The notes below the pieces were generated by a model, which had not been told where the DNA came from, did not search any database, and saw nothing but the letters and a program-made list of their open reading frames with translations. Of a stretch of 64,000 nt of DNA, positions 33,449 through 43,823 are shown piece after piece; within the stretch, counting starts at the first letter, position 1; every line of letters starts with the position of its first letter. The translations under genes were made by a program, and so were the position numbers. This DNA comes from Brassica napus. Its lineage: Eukaryota > Streptophyta > Magnoliopsida > Brassicales > Brassicaceae. The stretch covers positions 310,001 through 374,000 of the forward strand of contig NW_026014713.1 in assembly GCF_020379485.1 (NCBI RefSeq), written 5' to 3'.

Positions 33449-35894
33449 GTCTCTCATGCTTCAAGCAAATGTTCCCAAGAAGTTTTGGAGTGATGCTGTC
33501 TCCACAGCATGTTATCTGATCAACAGGACCCCTACCAAAGTCTTGGATGAACACGCTCCATTTGAGGTATTGAACAAACACAAGCCGGTTCTAGATTACT
33601 TGAGAGTCTTTGGATGCTTGTGTTATGTGTTGATCCCGGGAGAGCTGCGCAACAAGCTTGAAGCTAGAAGCACCAAAGCCATGTTTATTGGATATTCAAC
33701 CACTCAAAAGGGTTATAGATGTTATGATCCTGTCACAAGAAGAGTACTTACATCTAGAGATGTAAAGTTCATTGAATCCCGTGGGTATTATGATGAGAAG
33801 AATCAGGAAGACTTGAAGGATCTCACCTCAGATAAGGCTGGGGTGTTAAGGATTATCCTAGAGGGGCTAGGGATCAAGATGTCCCAGGATCAGAACTCTG
33901 GTCAAAGGGGACAACATGGAGACTCTCACCATGATCGTGAGGGGGGAAATGAGCCTGAAGTTCAAGAAAGTGGCCAAGAAGGAGCCGGCTTGAATGAGGA
34001 AGGAATGGAGACAAGTTTAGGCCGAGATAGAGCCGGCTTGAATCAGGAACAAAGGGAGATGAGTTCAGGCTCTCACAATCAAGGTGAGCAGGAACAAAGA
34101 GAAGTAGAAGCATCAGTTGAGGATGTAGAAGAAGAACCGGATGTTCAAGAGCAAGTTGTGAGAGTTCAACAGCCAGAACTGAGGAGAAGCACAAGAGTGA
34201 GGAAGGATCCTTCCTCTTGGGTTAACACGAGAGTGTACTACAATGCCCAAGCAGTGGAGCATCCTTCTCAAGCTGTGTGCTCCTTTGCTCAATATCCTAA
34301 AGCACATTGCGCATTTATGGTAAATCTGGATGAGGGTTATATCCCAAGAAGCTATGAAGAGGCAATACAAGACAAGGAGTGGAAGGAATCAGTTGGAGCT
34401 GAGGCAGGAGCCATGATCAAGAATGATACTTGGTATGAGAGTGAGTTACCTAAAGGGAAGAAAGCTGTGACTAGTAGATGGATCTTCACAATCAAGTATA
34501 AGGCTGATGGTCAGGTTGAGAGAAAGAAGTCAAGACTGGTTGCAAGAGGCTTTACTCAAACATATGGAGAAGATTACATTGAGACCTTTGCACCAGTGGC
34601 TAAACTACACACAATCCGGATTGTATTAAGCTTGGCTGTGAATCTTGAATGGGGCTTATGGCAAATGGATGTGAAGAATGCATTTCTACAAGGAGAGCTT
34701 GAGGATGAAGTGTATATGCATCCACCTCCAGGCTTGGAACACTTAGTAAAGAAAGGGAATGTGTTGAGACTGAAGAAAGCTATCTATGGGCTGAAACAAT
34801 CACCAAGAGCCTGGTATAACAAGCTGAGCACTACCCTTAATGGCTGAGGCTTCAAGAAGTCTGAGCTAGATCACACTCTCTTTACCCTCACTACCCCCTC
34901 AGGTATGATCGCACTACTTGTGTATGTTGATGATATCATTATCACAGGAAGTGATAAGGAAGGTATCATAGCAACCAAGGAGTTCCTTAAATCCATGTTT
35001 GAGATTAAAGACTTGGGAGAAATGAAATACTTTCTTGGAATTGAGATATGTAGATCCAAGGAAGGTTTGTTTATGTCCCAAAGGAAGTATACACTTGATC
35101 TTTTGAAAGATGCAGGTACTTATGGAGGCAAGACAGCAAAAATGCCTATGGAGGATGGCTACAAAGTCCCACGAGAGGGGGAGATTGAAGACAGCAAATC
35201 TTATCAGGATCCTAAACTCTATAGAAAACTAGTTGGCAAATTGATTTATCTAACCATAACTAGACCTGACATTTGTTTTGCTGTGAATCAGGTGAGTCAA
35301 CACATGCAAGTGCCTAAGGAGCATCATTGGCGCATGGTGGAGAGGAACTTGATGTATCTCAACGGCTCACATGATCAAGGAGTATGGATGGGTTGCAATG
35401 GGAGCACTGAAGTGGTTGGGTACTGTGATGCGGATTGGGCTGGTGATAGAGCAGACAGGAGATCAACCACAGGCTATTGCACATTCACTGGGGGCAACTT
35501 GGTGACTTGGAAGAGTAAGAAACAGAAGGTGGTGTCTTGCTCAAGTGCAGAAGCTGAATATAGAGCTATGCTGAAGCTTACCAACGAGCTGGTATGGATC
35601 AAAGGCATCTTGAAGCACTTGGAGATTGATCAAGCCACGCTAATGACTATGCATTGTGATAACCAAGCCGCGATCCACATAGCCTCCAACTCGGTGTTCC
35701 ATGAAAGAACCAAGCACATTGAAGTTGACTGTCACAAGGTGAGGCAGATGATTATCCTAGGAGTCATCCTGCCATGCTACACTAGGAGTGAAGATCAGTT
35801 GGCTGATGTGTTCACTAAGGCTGCGAGACAAAAGACTATGGAGTCCATTCACATTAGATTGGGACTCATAGATCTTGGGAAAAGAAGGAGCTGA
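33449..35894 (+). pseudogene. pol: Element A integrase end, reverse transcriptase and RNase H
   Basis: Completes the A polyprotein: [24 protein letters not shown], an acidic linker, [52 protein letters not shown], ending GLIDLGKRRS. One in-frame TGA at 34845-34847 stands where relatives have CGA (NGRGF), a CpG-type C-to-T change. The frame is otherwise open to 35894. It lies between integrase and the YVDD motif, so a full-length product could not be made without readthrough. Confidence 0.93.
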
Positions 35895-36034
35895 TCCCCT
35901 AAGTCATGAGGTCTTTACTCTTTTTCCCTCATCAAAGTTTTGTCCCAATGGGTTTTCTTTGATGAGGTTTTTAATGAGGAAGATCTCATGGCTGTCCAAG
36001 TTTAGGCTTTCACAAAGCTAAACTTGAGGGGGAG
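35895..36034 (+). promoter_or_regulatory. Element A 3' signals: two stem-loops and polypurine tract
   Basis: CCTCATCAAAG (35927-35937) pairs perfectly with CTTTGATGAGG (35957-35967) around TTTTGTCCCAATGGGTTTT. Then CAAGTTTAG (35997-36005) pairs perfectly with CTAAACTTG (36018-36026), directly followed by the polypurine tract GAGGGGGAG. Other elements have C in the fourth arm position with G opposite; A has T with A opposite, a compensatory double change. Confidence 0.85.
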
Positions 36035-36728
36035 TGTTGAGATGAGGAGTTGATATGAAGGCTTAGAGAGGCTTGGGTAATGAAAGGGATGAGGAGATGA
36101 AGCTCAGGTTGAAGTGAGAGACGCATTGGGAGAATGGTACGGACGGTACAAACCGTACGGATCAGTTCAACCAAGATCACTTGGGTCTCGACCTTTCTTC
36201 ACATTCTGAAGTGGTGCAAACTTAGGGTGAAGTGTACGGAGTTACCATGTCCGTACCATCTGAAGTTACCACGGTAAATAGGAGGTTGAACAACAAGAAG
36301 GAGGGAAAGGCCAAAGACACTTATGCAAAGGGAAGGTCACGGCCAAAGAAAGGAGATGACCGTTTATGGATAAGAGGAGGAGCGGCTTTACAGCTGGGAC
36401 AGGCTGTAAAGGTGTTTGGCATCTGATCCAAGATGCCAAAGGGATCAAACGTGTGATGGCCCCTATTGGACGGATTCAAAACCGGCCAGCTCTTACCATT
36501 TGACTTCACATGCTTAAGCTACCTTAACCTATTTCGAAAACCCTATGTCCTCTAAGTATAAATATGTAATCTCCTCATTAATAAGAGATCAGACAGTTCT
36601 ATTCAATTGATTACTCTACTTGTTCCATAATGATTCCTCATTAGTCATTTAATCACATAATCATCTCCTTATTCATCCTAAATCATTCTACTCTTTCACA
36701 TACAAACTCAGATTATCTAAAACTTATA
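36035..36728 (+). mobile_element. Element A 3' LTR
   Basis: 694 bp, matching the 5' LTR except for a 1-bp indel and a few substitutions (for example the C/A change in GGAGGCGCGG versus GGAGGAGCGG). Followed by target-site copy TGTAT at 36729-36733. Confidence 0.95.
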
Positions 36729-36733
36729 TGTAT

Positions 36734-38350
36734 GTGCTCTATCCTGACCTATCAAGCTCGACCTGAAGAAAGGAGACCCTGAAGAACAAAGCCTTGAAGG
36801 GGTTTGACAACACTCTTCAAGAGCTAGATCCTTGAGTCTTAGTGGTGGTTCAAGAAGAAAGGTGACAGCTTTCTACTTGGGACTGGTTTTGGCGACTTGA
36901 CAGGGAGGAAAGGAGGTGTCTCAGCCATGGTGGGTTCATGAAAGAAGAAGGGGTGTTATACGACACCAAGAGCTCAACATCTGGCCATGAACCATGGAGA
37001 TTCAAGGAACTAGTAAAAGTTCCTTGGCTGTAAGCTGGATCTCTTTCCCTCTTTATTAAAAAGCTTGAGTATAGAAATGTTGAGGTGGTGTGGTGATTGA
37101 TATGCTGTGTATATCCCAGGATGCTTTAAAGGCTTGTTTAGTGTTTTGAAGAATAAAGTGATTGCTCTAGTTCAGTCATGAGTTTGCTATGATATTAAAA
37201 CTTATTGTTTGAATCCTGTGCTCATGAACTGAAATTGATTGAAGTAATGCTGAGAACTGTGTAGTCCCGGATATAATGATGCTTGTCAGGAAGTTAGTAG
37301 ACGTCTAAACCTGATTGTTTTTCATGAAATGAATCCGCTGGCTGTCTGACATTGAAGCATTAGATCCATGTCTAAGTGCTGAGTAAAGAAGCTCTTAAGA
37401 ATGCCTAAGTAACTTGTCTTGAATCTGTTAGGATCCTGCTTGTACTTAGAGAGTTAGCTTGCAAAGAATAGAACTTGATAATGCCTTGTGTCTATCTGTT
37501 GCATTGCTTGTGATAGTAGGAATCAAACTTTATAAGTTATTAATCAAGGTTTGACATCAATAAGATTGAAAATGGTTAAATGCTTAATGTCAGTTCTAAA
37601 TTAAAATTGTCTTGTTAAGATGATAGATTATATTATCATGCTTGCTGTTATGAGTTAGAAACTGATTAAGATTAATGCATACTGCCTTGTATTGTTGCAT
37701 TTAGATTAAAGTCTAAGTTGCATTTTAAGGAGTGTTTAAAAGTGCCTAAATACTTTGACTTGAATCTGATAAGGTCTTGCTTAGTATTTAGAGAATGGTT
37801 GCTTGCATAGATAAGAACTTGACATTGTCTTGATTCTATCTAATGCTATAAAGCTTGAGACATTGGTGATCAAACTTGATGAAGTCAAGGATTGATCCCA
37901 ATGCAATTGTGTCTTATCTTTGCTAGAGTTTGAGTGATGTTTCAGGTTCACAAAAGGTGTTCCTAGTTCATCATCAAATCCGAGTTGAAAGAGAAAGAAT
38001 GATGCCCATTGTGTGTACAATGGAGAGGTGTTACAAGAAGGGAGAAGCATAGATGGTTGTAAAACTCACTGGTGTTCTTCTTCTTAACATTGCAAGTACC
38101 AGAAGAAGAAGCCAACCGGGTCTAGGTAGTGGCGTGTCTATTCAAGAGGGTGCTCAAACTAAGACAGAGCACTCTTGGCTGTGGGAAGAAGAAGGCTACT
38201 CTATCAAGGCGGCTTCTATTGTGAGGTGATTGAAGAAGTAGTTGAAGCATCCACAAGCATTCCATCATGGTGGTGAATTCAGAAGGGTGATTGTAATAAG
38301 AGAAGAAGAAGAAGTAAGGATTCAAGTGGCAACTTTGAGAACCACTCCTT
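36734..38350 (+). mobile_element. Element B1 internal region, second part, non-coding
   Basis: Continues B1 after element A. No protein motif found. GTAAGCT at 37030 and TTTCAG ending at 37945 bound a 916-bp T-rich intron-like segment. Within it two degenerate copies of a roughly 330-bp unit can be followed (about 37405-37735 and 37738-37910). After it, SGSQKVFLVHH can be read, a string also readable in F (SGSQDVFLVHH). Interrupted at 38350 by F2. Confidence 0.75.
37030..37945 (+). other. Putative intron in B1, containing degenerate repeats
   Basis: TTCCTTGGCT then GTAAGCT at the left edge; TTTGAGTGATGTTTCAG then GTTC at the right. The same contexts occur in B2 and the F copies although the middle differs in length and sequence, which suggests the edges are under constraint. 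Splicing is inference. Confidence 0.5.
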
Positions 38351-39350
38351 TGTTAACTTGAAGAGAAGAAATGGAGAAACTAAAGGTGTTGAGTTGAGTT
38401 GGGGCTTGTGCAAAAGATAGGGCAAGGTGTCCAGAAGTGTCCTGATGGATGTGCAAAGTTAGGGCCAAGTCTAGGAGAGACTTAGAAGTGTATTTGGGAG
38501 AAAATGAGCGAGTGTGCAAAGATAGGGCGAGGCAGTACGGACGTGTACGGACAGTACGGATCTGTACGGACCAGGGCGACCCAGATTTGCATAACTCGGC
38601 CATTTGAGAAGTTTTGGAGTTGGTACAAAAATAGGGCGAACCTGACGTCCCAGGAAAGCTTGTGCAATGTCTGGGCAAGGTTTGAGAGTTATAAAAGTGG
38701 TCCCAGTCTTGTGGATAAGGTTCTGATCAGATGGCATCAAAGGAGAATCAAGAAGATGCCATTGGAGTGTGATTGGCTAGTTTGGTCATGGGACAGGCTG
38801 GCCTTGGCTGTAAAGACAAGGGGAGCCACGACCATGAACCTGGACTGATCTGTGGACAGATTAGGAGGAGCCTAAGGAGAGCCAATCACAGTCCAGCCTT
38901 CCCCATTTTGAATTAAACCAATCAGGCTCCATCTCCTCTTAACCAATCAGCATCAACTACTCAGATTGCAACAAGACCAGCTCATCTACACCATCCATTC
39001 CTCTTAAGTTATTATCAGCCATTAGATATAGGTTTCTGATTGTGTAAACCTGTGTAAGCTTATAAATAAGCATGATGGACGAAATTGAATCTCTCTAAGA
39101 GAGAGAGGGGGATTTCCCCTCCTCCTTCATCAATGAAAGGGTTTTGAAAACCAGAAACACAAATCTATTCTCTAGTCTTAATCTCTCAGTCTCTCAGTCT
39201 CTTAATCTCTGTTTCTAAGTCTCTTATACACTCATAAACACTCTCATCAATCTCTGTTCTTAAATCACCATTAAAAACTCTCATCTTGCTCCATTGGAGC
39301 TTATACACATTCACACACACAACCAGAGTAGTACTCTATAAAAACTCACA
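38351..39350 (+). mobile_element. Element F2 5' LTR
   Basis: 1,000 bp, TGTTAACTTG to AACTCACA. Four GTACGG motifs at about 38535-38570, four GTGCAAAGATAGGGC-like motifs, and TATAAATA near 39060. Confidence 0.92.
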
Positions 39351-41383
39351 TGGTATCAGAGCCAGGTTCATCAGAACCTGGTTAAAGCTTCCGCACATCT
39401 CACACTCATACCTCAGCTCAAATCCAAGCCATGAAGACAGCTCCATCCTGTTCAGTTTCTCCATGGAGAAGAAGACTGAAGCTTGGCGTTTGTTCCTGGT
39501 TCCTCAACCTTTCTCATACCTGTCCTGATGAAGAGCCACGTTGGAAGCAAAGGTAGATGGAGAGGCCTAGCTAACCTGACTCCAAAACACCTTGTCCAAG
39601 TGTTTGTTGCATCCGGTTACAAGAAAGAAGATGTCTAGAAGATGGTGACTGTATGTATGAAGAAAGGAGGGGTCTTTGAGCTGGAGAAACAAGAAGATGG
39701 TCATGAGTAGAAGGAAGAGAGGTTGGGTGACGACCTGTAACTCTCAGATCCAACAAGCCATGACCTTAATGCCATTGGAGGTTCAAGGAACCAAACAGGT
39801 TCCTTGACTGTAAGCTATTACTATCCCTTCTTGATATTGAGTGTGTTATTGACTGGTTGTGATGTTGTGATGTGATTGAAAACCTGAGGATTGTTTAAAG
39901 ATTGCTAAATGAAAATGATTTAGAATCTGTCCCAGGATGCTTAAAGAGACTTGTTTGGTGATTGAGATTGAATTAATATGCTTAGCTCCAGTTCATAGTG
40001 ATGCTTGTTGTGATTAATTGAATCTGCTTGCATACATGTAATGAATCTGATTGAAAGCTGTTGCATATAGTCTTGTGGCTGTCTTACATTGAAGCATTAG
40101 ATTTATGTCTAAATTGCTGAGTAAAGAAGCTTAAAAAATTGCCTAAGTAGCTTGTATTGAATCTGTTATGATCATGCTTGTGCTTAGAGAGTTTGCTTGC
40201 AAAGATTAGAACTTGAAAATGACTTGTTTAATCTGTTGCAATGCTTGTGATATTGGGAATCAAACTTGATGATTAATCATGGATTGATCCCAATACTATT
40301 GTGTCTCATCTTTGCTGGAGTTTGAGTGATGTTTCAGGTTCACAAGATGTGTTCTTGGTTCACCATCCATCCGAGTTGAAAGTAGGAGACTTTTGCCCAT
40401 TGTGTGTGCAATGGAGAGTTGAGAAAGAAGTGGTGATGCGCCACTGGTGTGAAGTCTCACTGAAGCTCACTTGCAAGCTTGGACTTATACCCAATCCAAG
40501 CTTGAGGAGGGGAGTTTAGTGAGCTATCAGCCGGTTCAGAAGGTCCGTTGCAAGCAACTGAAGAAGAAGGAGCCATCCGGGTCTAGGCAGTGGCGTGTCT
40601 AGGTAAGAGAGTGTTCAGAGCACTCTTGGCTGTGAGAAGATGAAGACTCTATCAGTGCGGCTTCTAATGTGAGGTGGCTGAAGAGGTAGCTGAAGCTTCC
40701 ACAAGCACTCCATGAAGATGGCGAGTTCAGAAGGTGTTGCAATGGTGTGATTGGGCGGATCAAGAAGCTATCCTTCCAAGCTTGACTTGTTCCACATGGT
40801 CAAGCTTGAGGGGGAGTGTTGAGAAAGCTTCTATGATCCTAGAGTCTTTGGTGGTTATTCAAGAAGAGGAGCAGATCAGTTATGAAGCATAATGAAGGAT
40901 GAAGAAGCAATCACCAATGCGGCCTCTAGAGTGAGGTGATTGGTACTACAGTTTGAAGCATCCTGTCATGAAGGTTTCAGTAACATGGTGGTGACTCATG
41001 AAGAAGAAGCAGCCAAGACTCAGCTTGTATCTATCAAGGAAGATCTGGTAGTCCGAGCACTTGATCACAACAAGAAGGTTGTGAGAAAGGGGGAGAGACC
41101 AAGATCTGTCTTAAGAAGAGTACAAGAAGTGTTGATGATGAGCAAGAGGAGTGGGTTCTATCTTGCATCACATGAGGGCCATGATCCAGAGTCTTTGTGT
41201 CCCTTACATTGTTGGTAAGGCACAAAGACTCACTGGCCAATCCCTAGGCCTTGGAGGCTTTACTCTTTTTCCCTCATCAAGGTTTTGTCCCAAAGGGTTT
41301 TCCTTGGTGAGGTTTTTAATGAGGAAGTTCTTCAAGGTTCCAAGCTTGACTTAGGATCAACTAAAGTCAAGCTTGAGGGGGAG
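39351..41383 (+). mobile_element. Element F2 internal region, non-coding
   Basis: Primer-binding site at 39351-39368 with hairpin CCAGGTTC/GAACCTGG. Putative intron 39810-40337. Three places have a CAAGCTTG-armed hairpin followed by a purine run (about 40490-40515, 40777-40815 and the real polypurine tract before 41384), so the plus-strand priming signal appears to be triplicated. Open frames of 72 and 92 codons (40301-40519, 40940-41218) resemble nothing I know and recur only because the copies are near-identical. Confidence 0.78.
39810..40337 (+). other. Putative intron in F2
   Basis: 528 bp between GTAAGCT and TTTCAG, T-rich, same length and boundaries as in F1 and F3. Confidence 0.5.
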
Positions 41384-42193
41384 TGTTAACTTGAAGGGAA
41401 GAAATGGAGAAACTAAAGGTGTTGAGTTGAGTTGGGGCTTGTGCAAAAGATAGGGCAAGGTGTTCAGAAGTGTCCTGATGGATGTGCAAAGTTAGGGCCA
41501 AGTCTAGGAGAGACTTAGAAGTGTATTTGGGAGCAAATGAGCGAGTGTGCAAAGATAGGGCGAGGCAGTACGGACGTGTACGGACAGTACGGACCAGGGC
41601 GACCCAGATTTGCATAACTCGGCCATTTGAGAAGTTTTGGAGTTGGTACAAAAATAGGGCGAACCTGACGTCCCAGGAAAGCTTGTGCAATGTCTGGGCA
41701 AGGTTTGAGAGTTATAAAAGTGGTCCCAGTCTTGTGGATAAGGTTCTGATCAGATGGCATCAAAGGAGAATCAAGAAGATGCCATTGGAGTGTGATTGGC
41801 TAGTTTGGTCATGGGACAGGCTGGCCTTGGCTGTAAAGACAAGGGGAGCCACGACCATGAACCTGGACTGATCTGTGGACAGATTAGGAGGAGCCTAAGG
41901 AGAGCCAATCACAGTCCAGCCTTCCCCATTTTGAATTAAACCAATCAGGCTCCATCTCCTCTTAACCAATCAGCATCAACTACTCAGATTGCAACAAGAC
42001 CAGCTCATCTACACCATCCATTCCTCTTAAGTTATTATCAGCCATTAGATATAGGTTTCTGATTGTGTAAACCTGTGTAAGCTTATAAATAAGCATGATG
42101 GACGAAATTGAATCTCTCTAAGAGAGAGAGGGGGATTTCCCCTCCTCCTTCATCAATGAAAGGGTTTTGAAAACCAGAAACACAAATCTATTC
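41384..42193 (+). mobile_element. Element F2 3' LTR, truncated
   Basis: First 810 bp of an F LTR, ending at CACAAATCTATTC, where intact copies continue with TCTAGTC. The remaining 190 bp and the right target site are lost at the junction with element H. Confidence 0.9.
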
Positions 42194-43728
42194 AATGAGC
42201 ATAAGTAATCAGAAACAGGAGCTAGTTCTTCAAGTAAATATAAATCTCCCTTGGTAACTCCTTTTCCAATCATTTGGCTGCTCTCAATATCCTGAAACTT
42301 CACATCATTAGGACTAAATATAACATTGCAATTAAGATCTGTAGTACACTTCTTTACAGATAATAGATTTGAGGTGAAGTCAGGCATATAAAATGCTTTA
42401 GAGTCTTTATCAAACAATTTTAGCTTGCCAATTCCTCTAATTGGGATTTTATCTCCATTTGCAATCATGACATGTCCATTTGTAGGTTCAATGTCTCTAA
42501 TCAAACTAGTATCACTAATCATATGATGAGAAGCTCCTGAATCAACTACCAATGGTTTAAACAGATTGTGTGCAATATGAGACTGTCCTAGTATGCTAGT
42601 AGGTTTATAAGCAATGCTTGAATGATCAGGTTCTCTAGCAATACTACACGGTTTATATGATGCACCAAAGGAGTAACCAAGAGTACCAAGTGTGTTACCA
42701 TTCTCCTTTAGCATTTTGATGAGGGAGTCAATGTCTGATCTCCTTAGGTACTCGTTCTCACGGTTGTTCTGAAGGCTTGGCTGAGGTGTGTAAGTCACCA
42801 GGGCCTTGCTATCTCCAGGCTCACGTGTCCCGCCCTCTCCAGCTTGGCCTGAGCTCCCAGCAACACTTGAACTTCCCGGCTCACTTCCAGCATACGAGAC
42901 ATTGGCTCTCCCATCTTTTTCTCTTGAGAACTTGGCCGGCTTCAGATGAGGATGCAAGATCCAGCACTGGTTCTTCTTGTGACCTTGTCTCTTGCAATGA
43001 TCACAATTTCCCGTGAACTTCTTTGCATCATACTGGTTAGAGCTTGCACGGTTTGCTTGCGGAACCTCAGCTTGGTTTGCAAGTGTGATCTCTCCTTTCC
43101 CTCAAAAGAGACCAATAGAACCTTCCTCCTTCTGAACTTGTGCACACACGTCCTCAAGGTCAGGTAACTTCCCGGACCTCAGGATGTGTTTGATGAGGCT
43201 GTTGTAGCTTGGATTCAACGTGAGTAGCAACCCAAACACCTTGTCCTGCTCACGTCTCTCAGCCAGCTCATCTAGGTTGGTTGTGCCTGGCCTCAGCATC
43301 TCCAGTTCAGACCACAAGGCTCTGAACCTCCCAAGGTGCTTAGTAAACTCCATGTCCTCCTGTGTCAAGCTGTTGATAGCACGTTTCACTTCAAACACAC
43401 GGCTCAAGTTTGAGATGTTACCATAAACCTTCTTTAGCGTGTCCCAAAGATCCTTTGCTGTCTCACAGTAGCTGTATGCCTCCAGGATAGACACTTCAAG
43501 AGACCGTTGGAGTATGGACATCACCAGCTGATCATCTTGCTCCCACTTCTCTTCATCGCACTCGACGACCTCCTTGTCGCCTTCATAAGTAATGAGCTTT
43601 GGGGCTTCACTCTGTGTGATGTGTCCCCATAAACCCTTACTCCCCACTGCTGTCTTCACCAAACGAGACCACAAAAGGTAGTTACCCCCCTTGAGAGTAA
43701 CCGGAACCACTGCCTTGTTGCTTTCCAT
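42194..43728 (-). pseudogene. gag: Element H Gag and protease, nonsense codon and 3' truncation
   Basis: Starts MESNKAVVPVTLKGGNYLLWSRLVK. Gag core intact; a TGA at 43102-43104 stands where relatives have a Gly codon (GLFGGKGE). The same frame then continues through CCHC knuckle CDHCKRQGHKKNQC, protease DSGASHHMISD and FSPNDVKFQDIES to the break. The reverse transcriptase half is absent. Non-functional. Confidence 0.9.
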
Positions 43729-43823
43729 TTCAGAATCACTCGGATGAAAGCTAAGCGGCTGATGTGTTCTTGAGTGTTCTTAGTACTCAAACCCAGATTA
43801 TGATGAACCTAGCTCTGATACCA

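Larger units (their letters stand above)
7633..36728 (+). mobile_element. Element A, Ty1/copia retrotransposon with four nested insertions
   Basis: The 5' LTR (7633-8325) and 3' LTR (36035-36728) are flanked by TGTAT at 7628-7632 and 36729-36733, so a single element spans about 29 kb. Its own sequence is about 6 kb. Insertions: s1 8797-9362, C 10019-21969, E 22482-32363, s2 33058-33443, each with a 5-bp duplication. Coding pieces 8539-8796, 9368-10018, 21975-22481, 32369-33057 and 33449-35894 add up to 4,551 nt, a multiple of three, in one frame. The only coding lesion besides the insertions is a TGA at 34845-34847. The LTRs differ by a few bases and a 1-bp indel. Confidence 0.93.
38351..42193 (+). 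mobile_element. Element F2, LTR element without gag-pol, 3' truncated
   Basis: 5' LTR 38351-39350, primer-binding site 39351-39368, internal region to 41383, 3' LTR from 41384 cut off at 42193 after 810 bp. The left target site would be TCCTT (38346-38350); the right copy is missing because sequence jumps into element H. Internal sequence is nearly identical to F1 and F3; a putative 528-bp intron lies at 39810-40337. The 3' LTR lacks about 12 bp of the CCGTAC cluster (one motif fewer than the 5' LTR). Confidence 0.92.

Noticed and set aside
34845..34847. Programmed readthrough stop in element A
   Set aside because: All relatives here have CGA at this codon and the change is a simple C-to-T at CpG, so a decay mutation is more likely.
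40301..41354. Open frames of 72, 92 and 67 codons in F internal regions as conserved accessory proteins
   Set aside because: The copies are too similar for conservation to be informative, no family is recognised, and related B elements break the frame.
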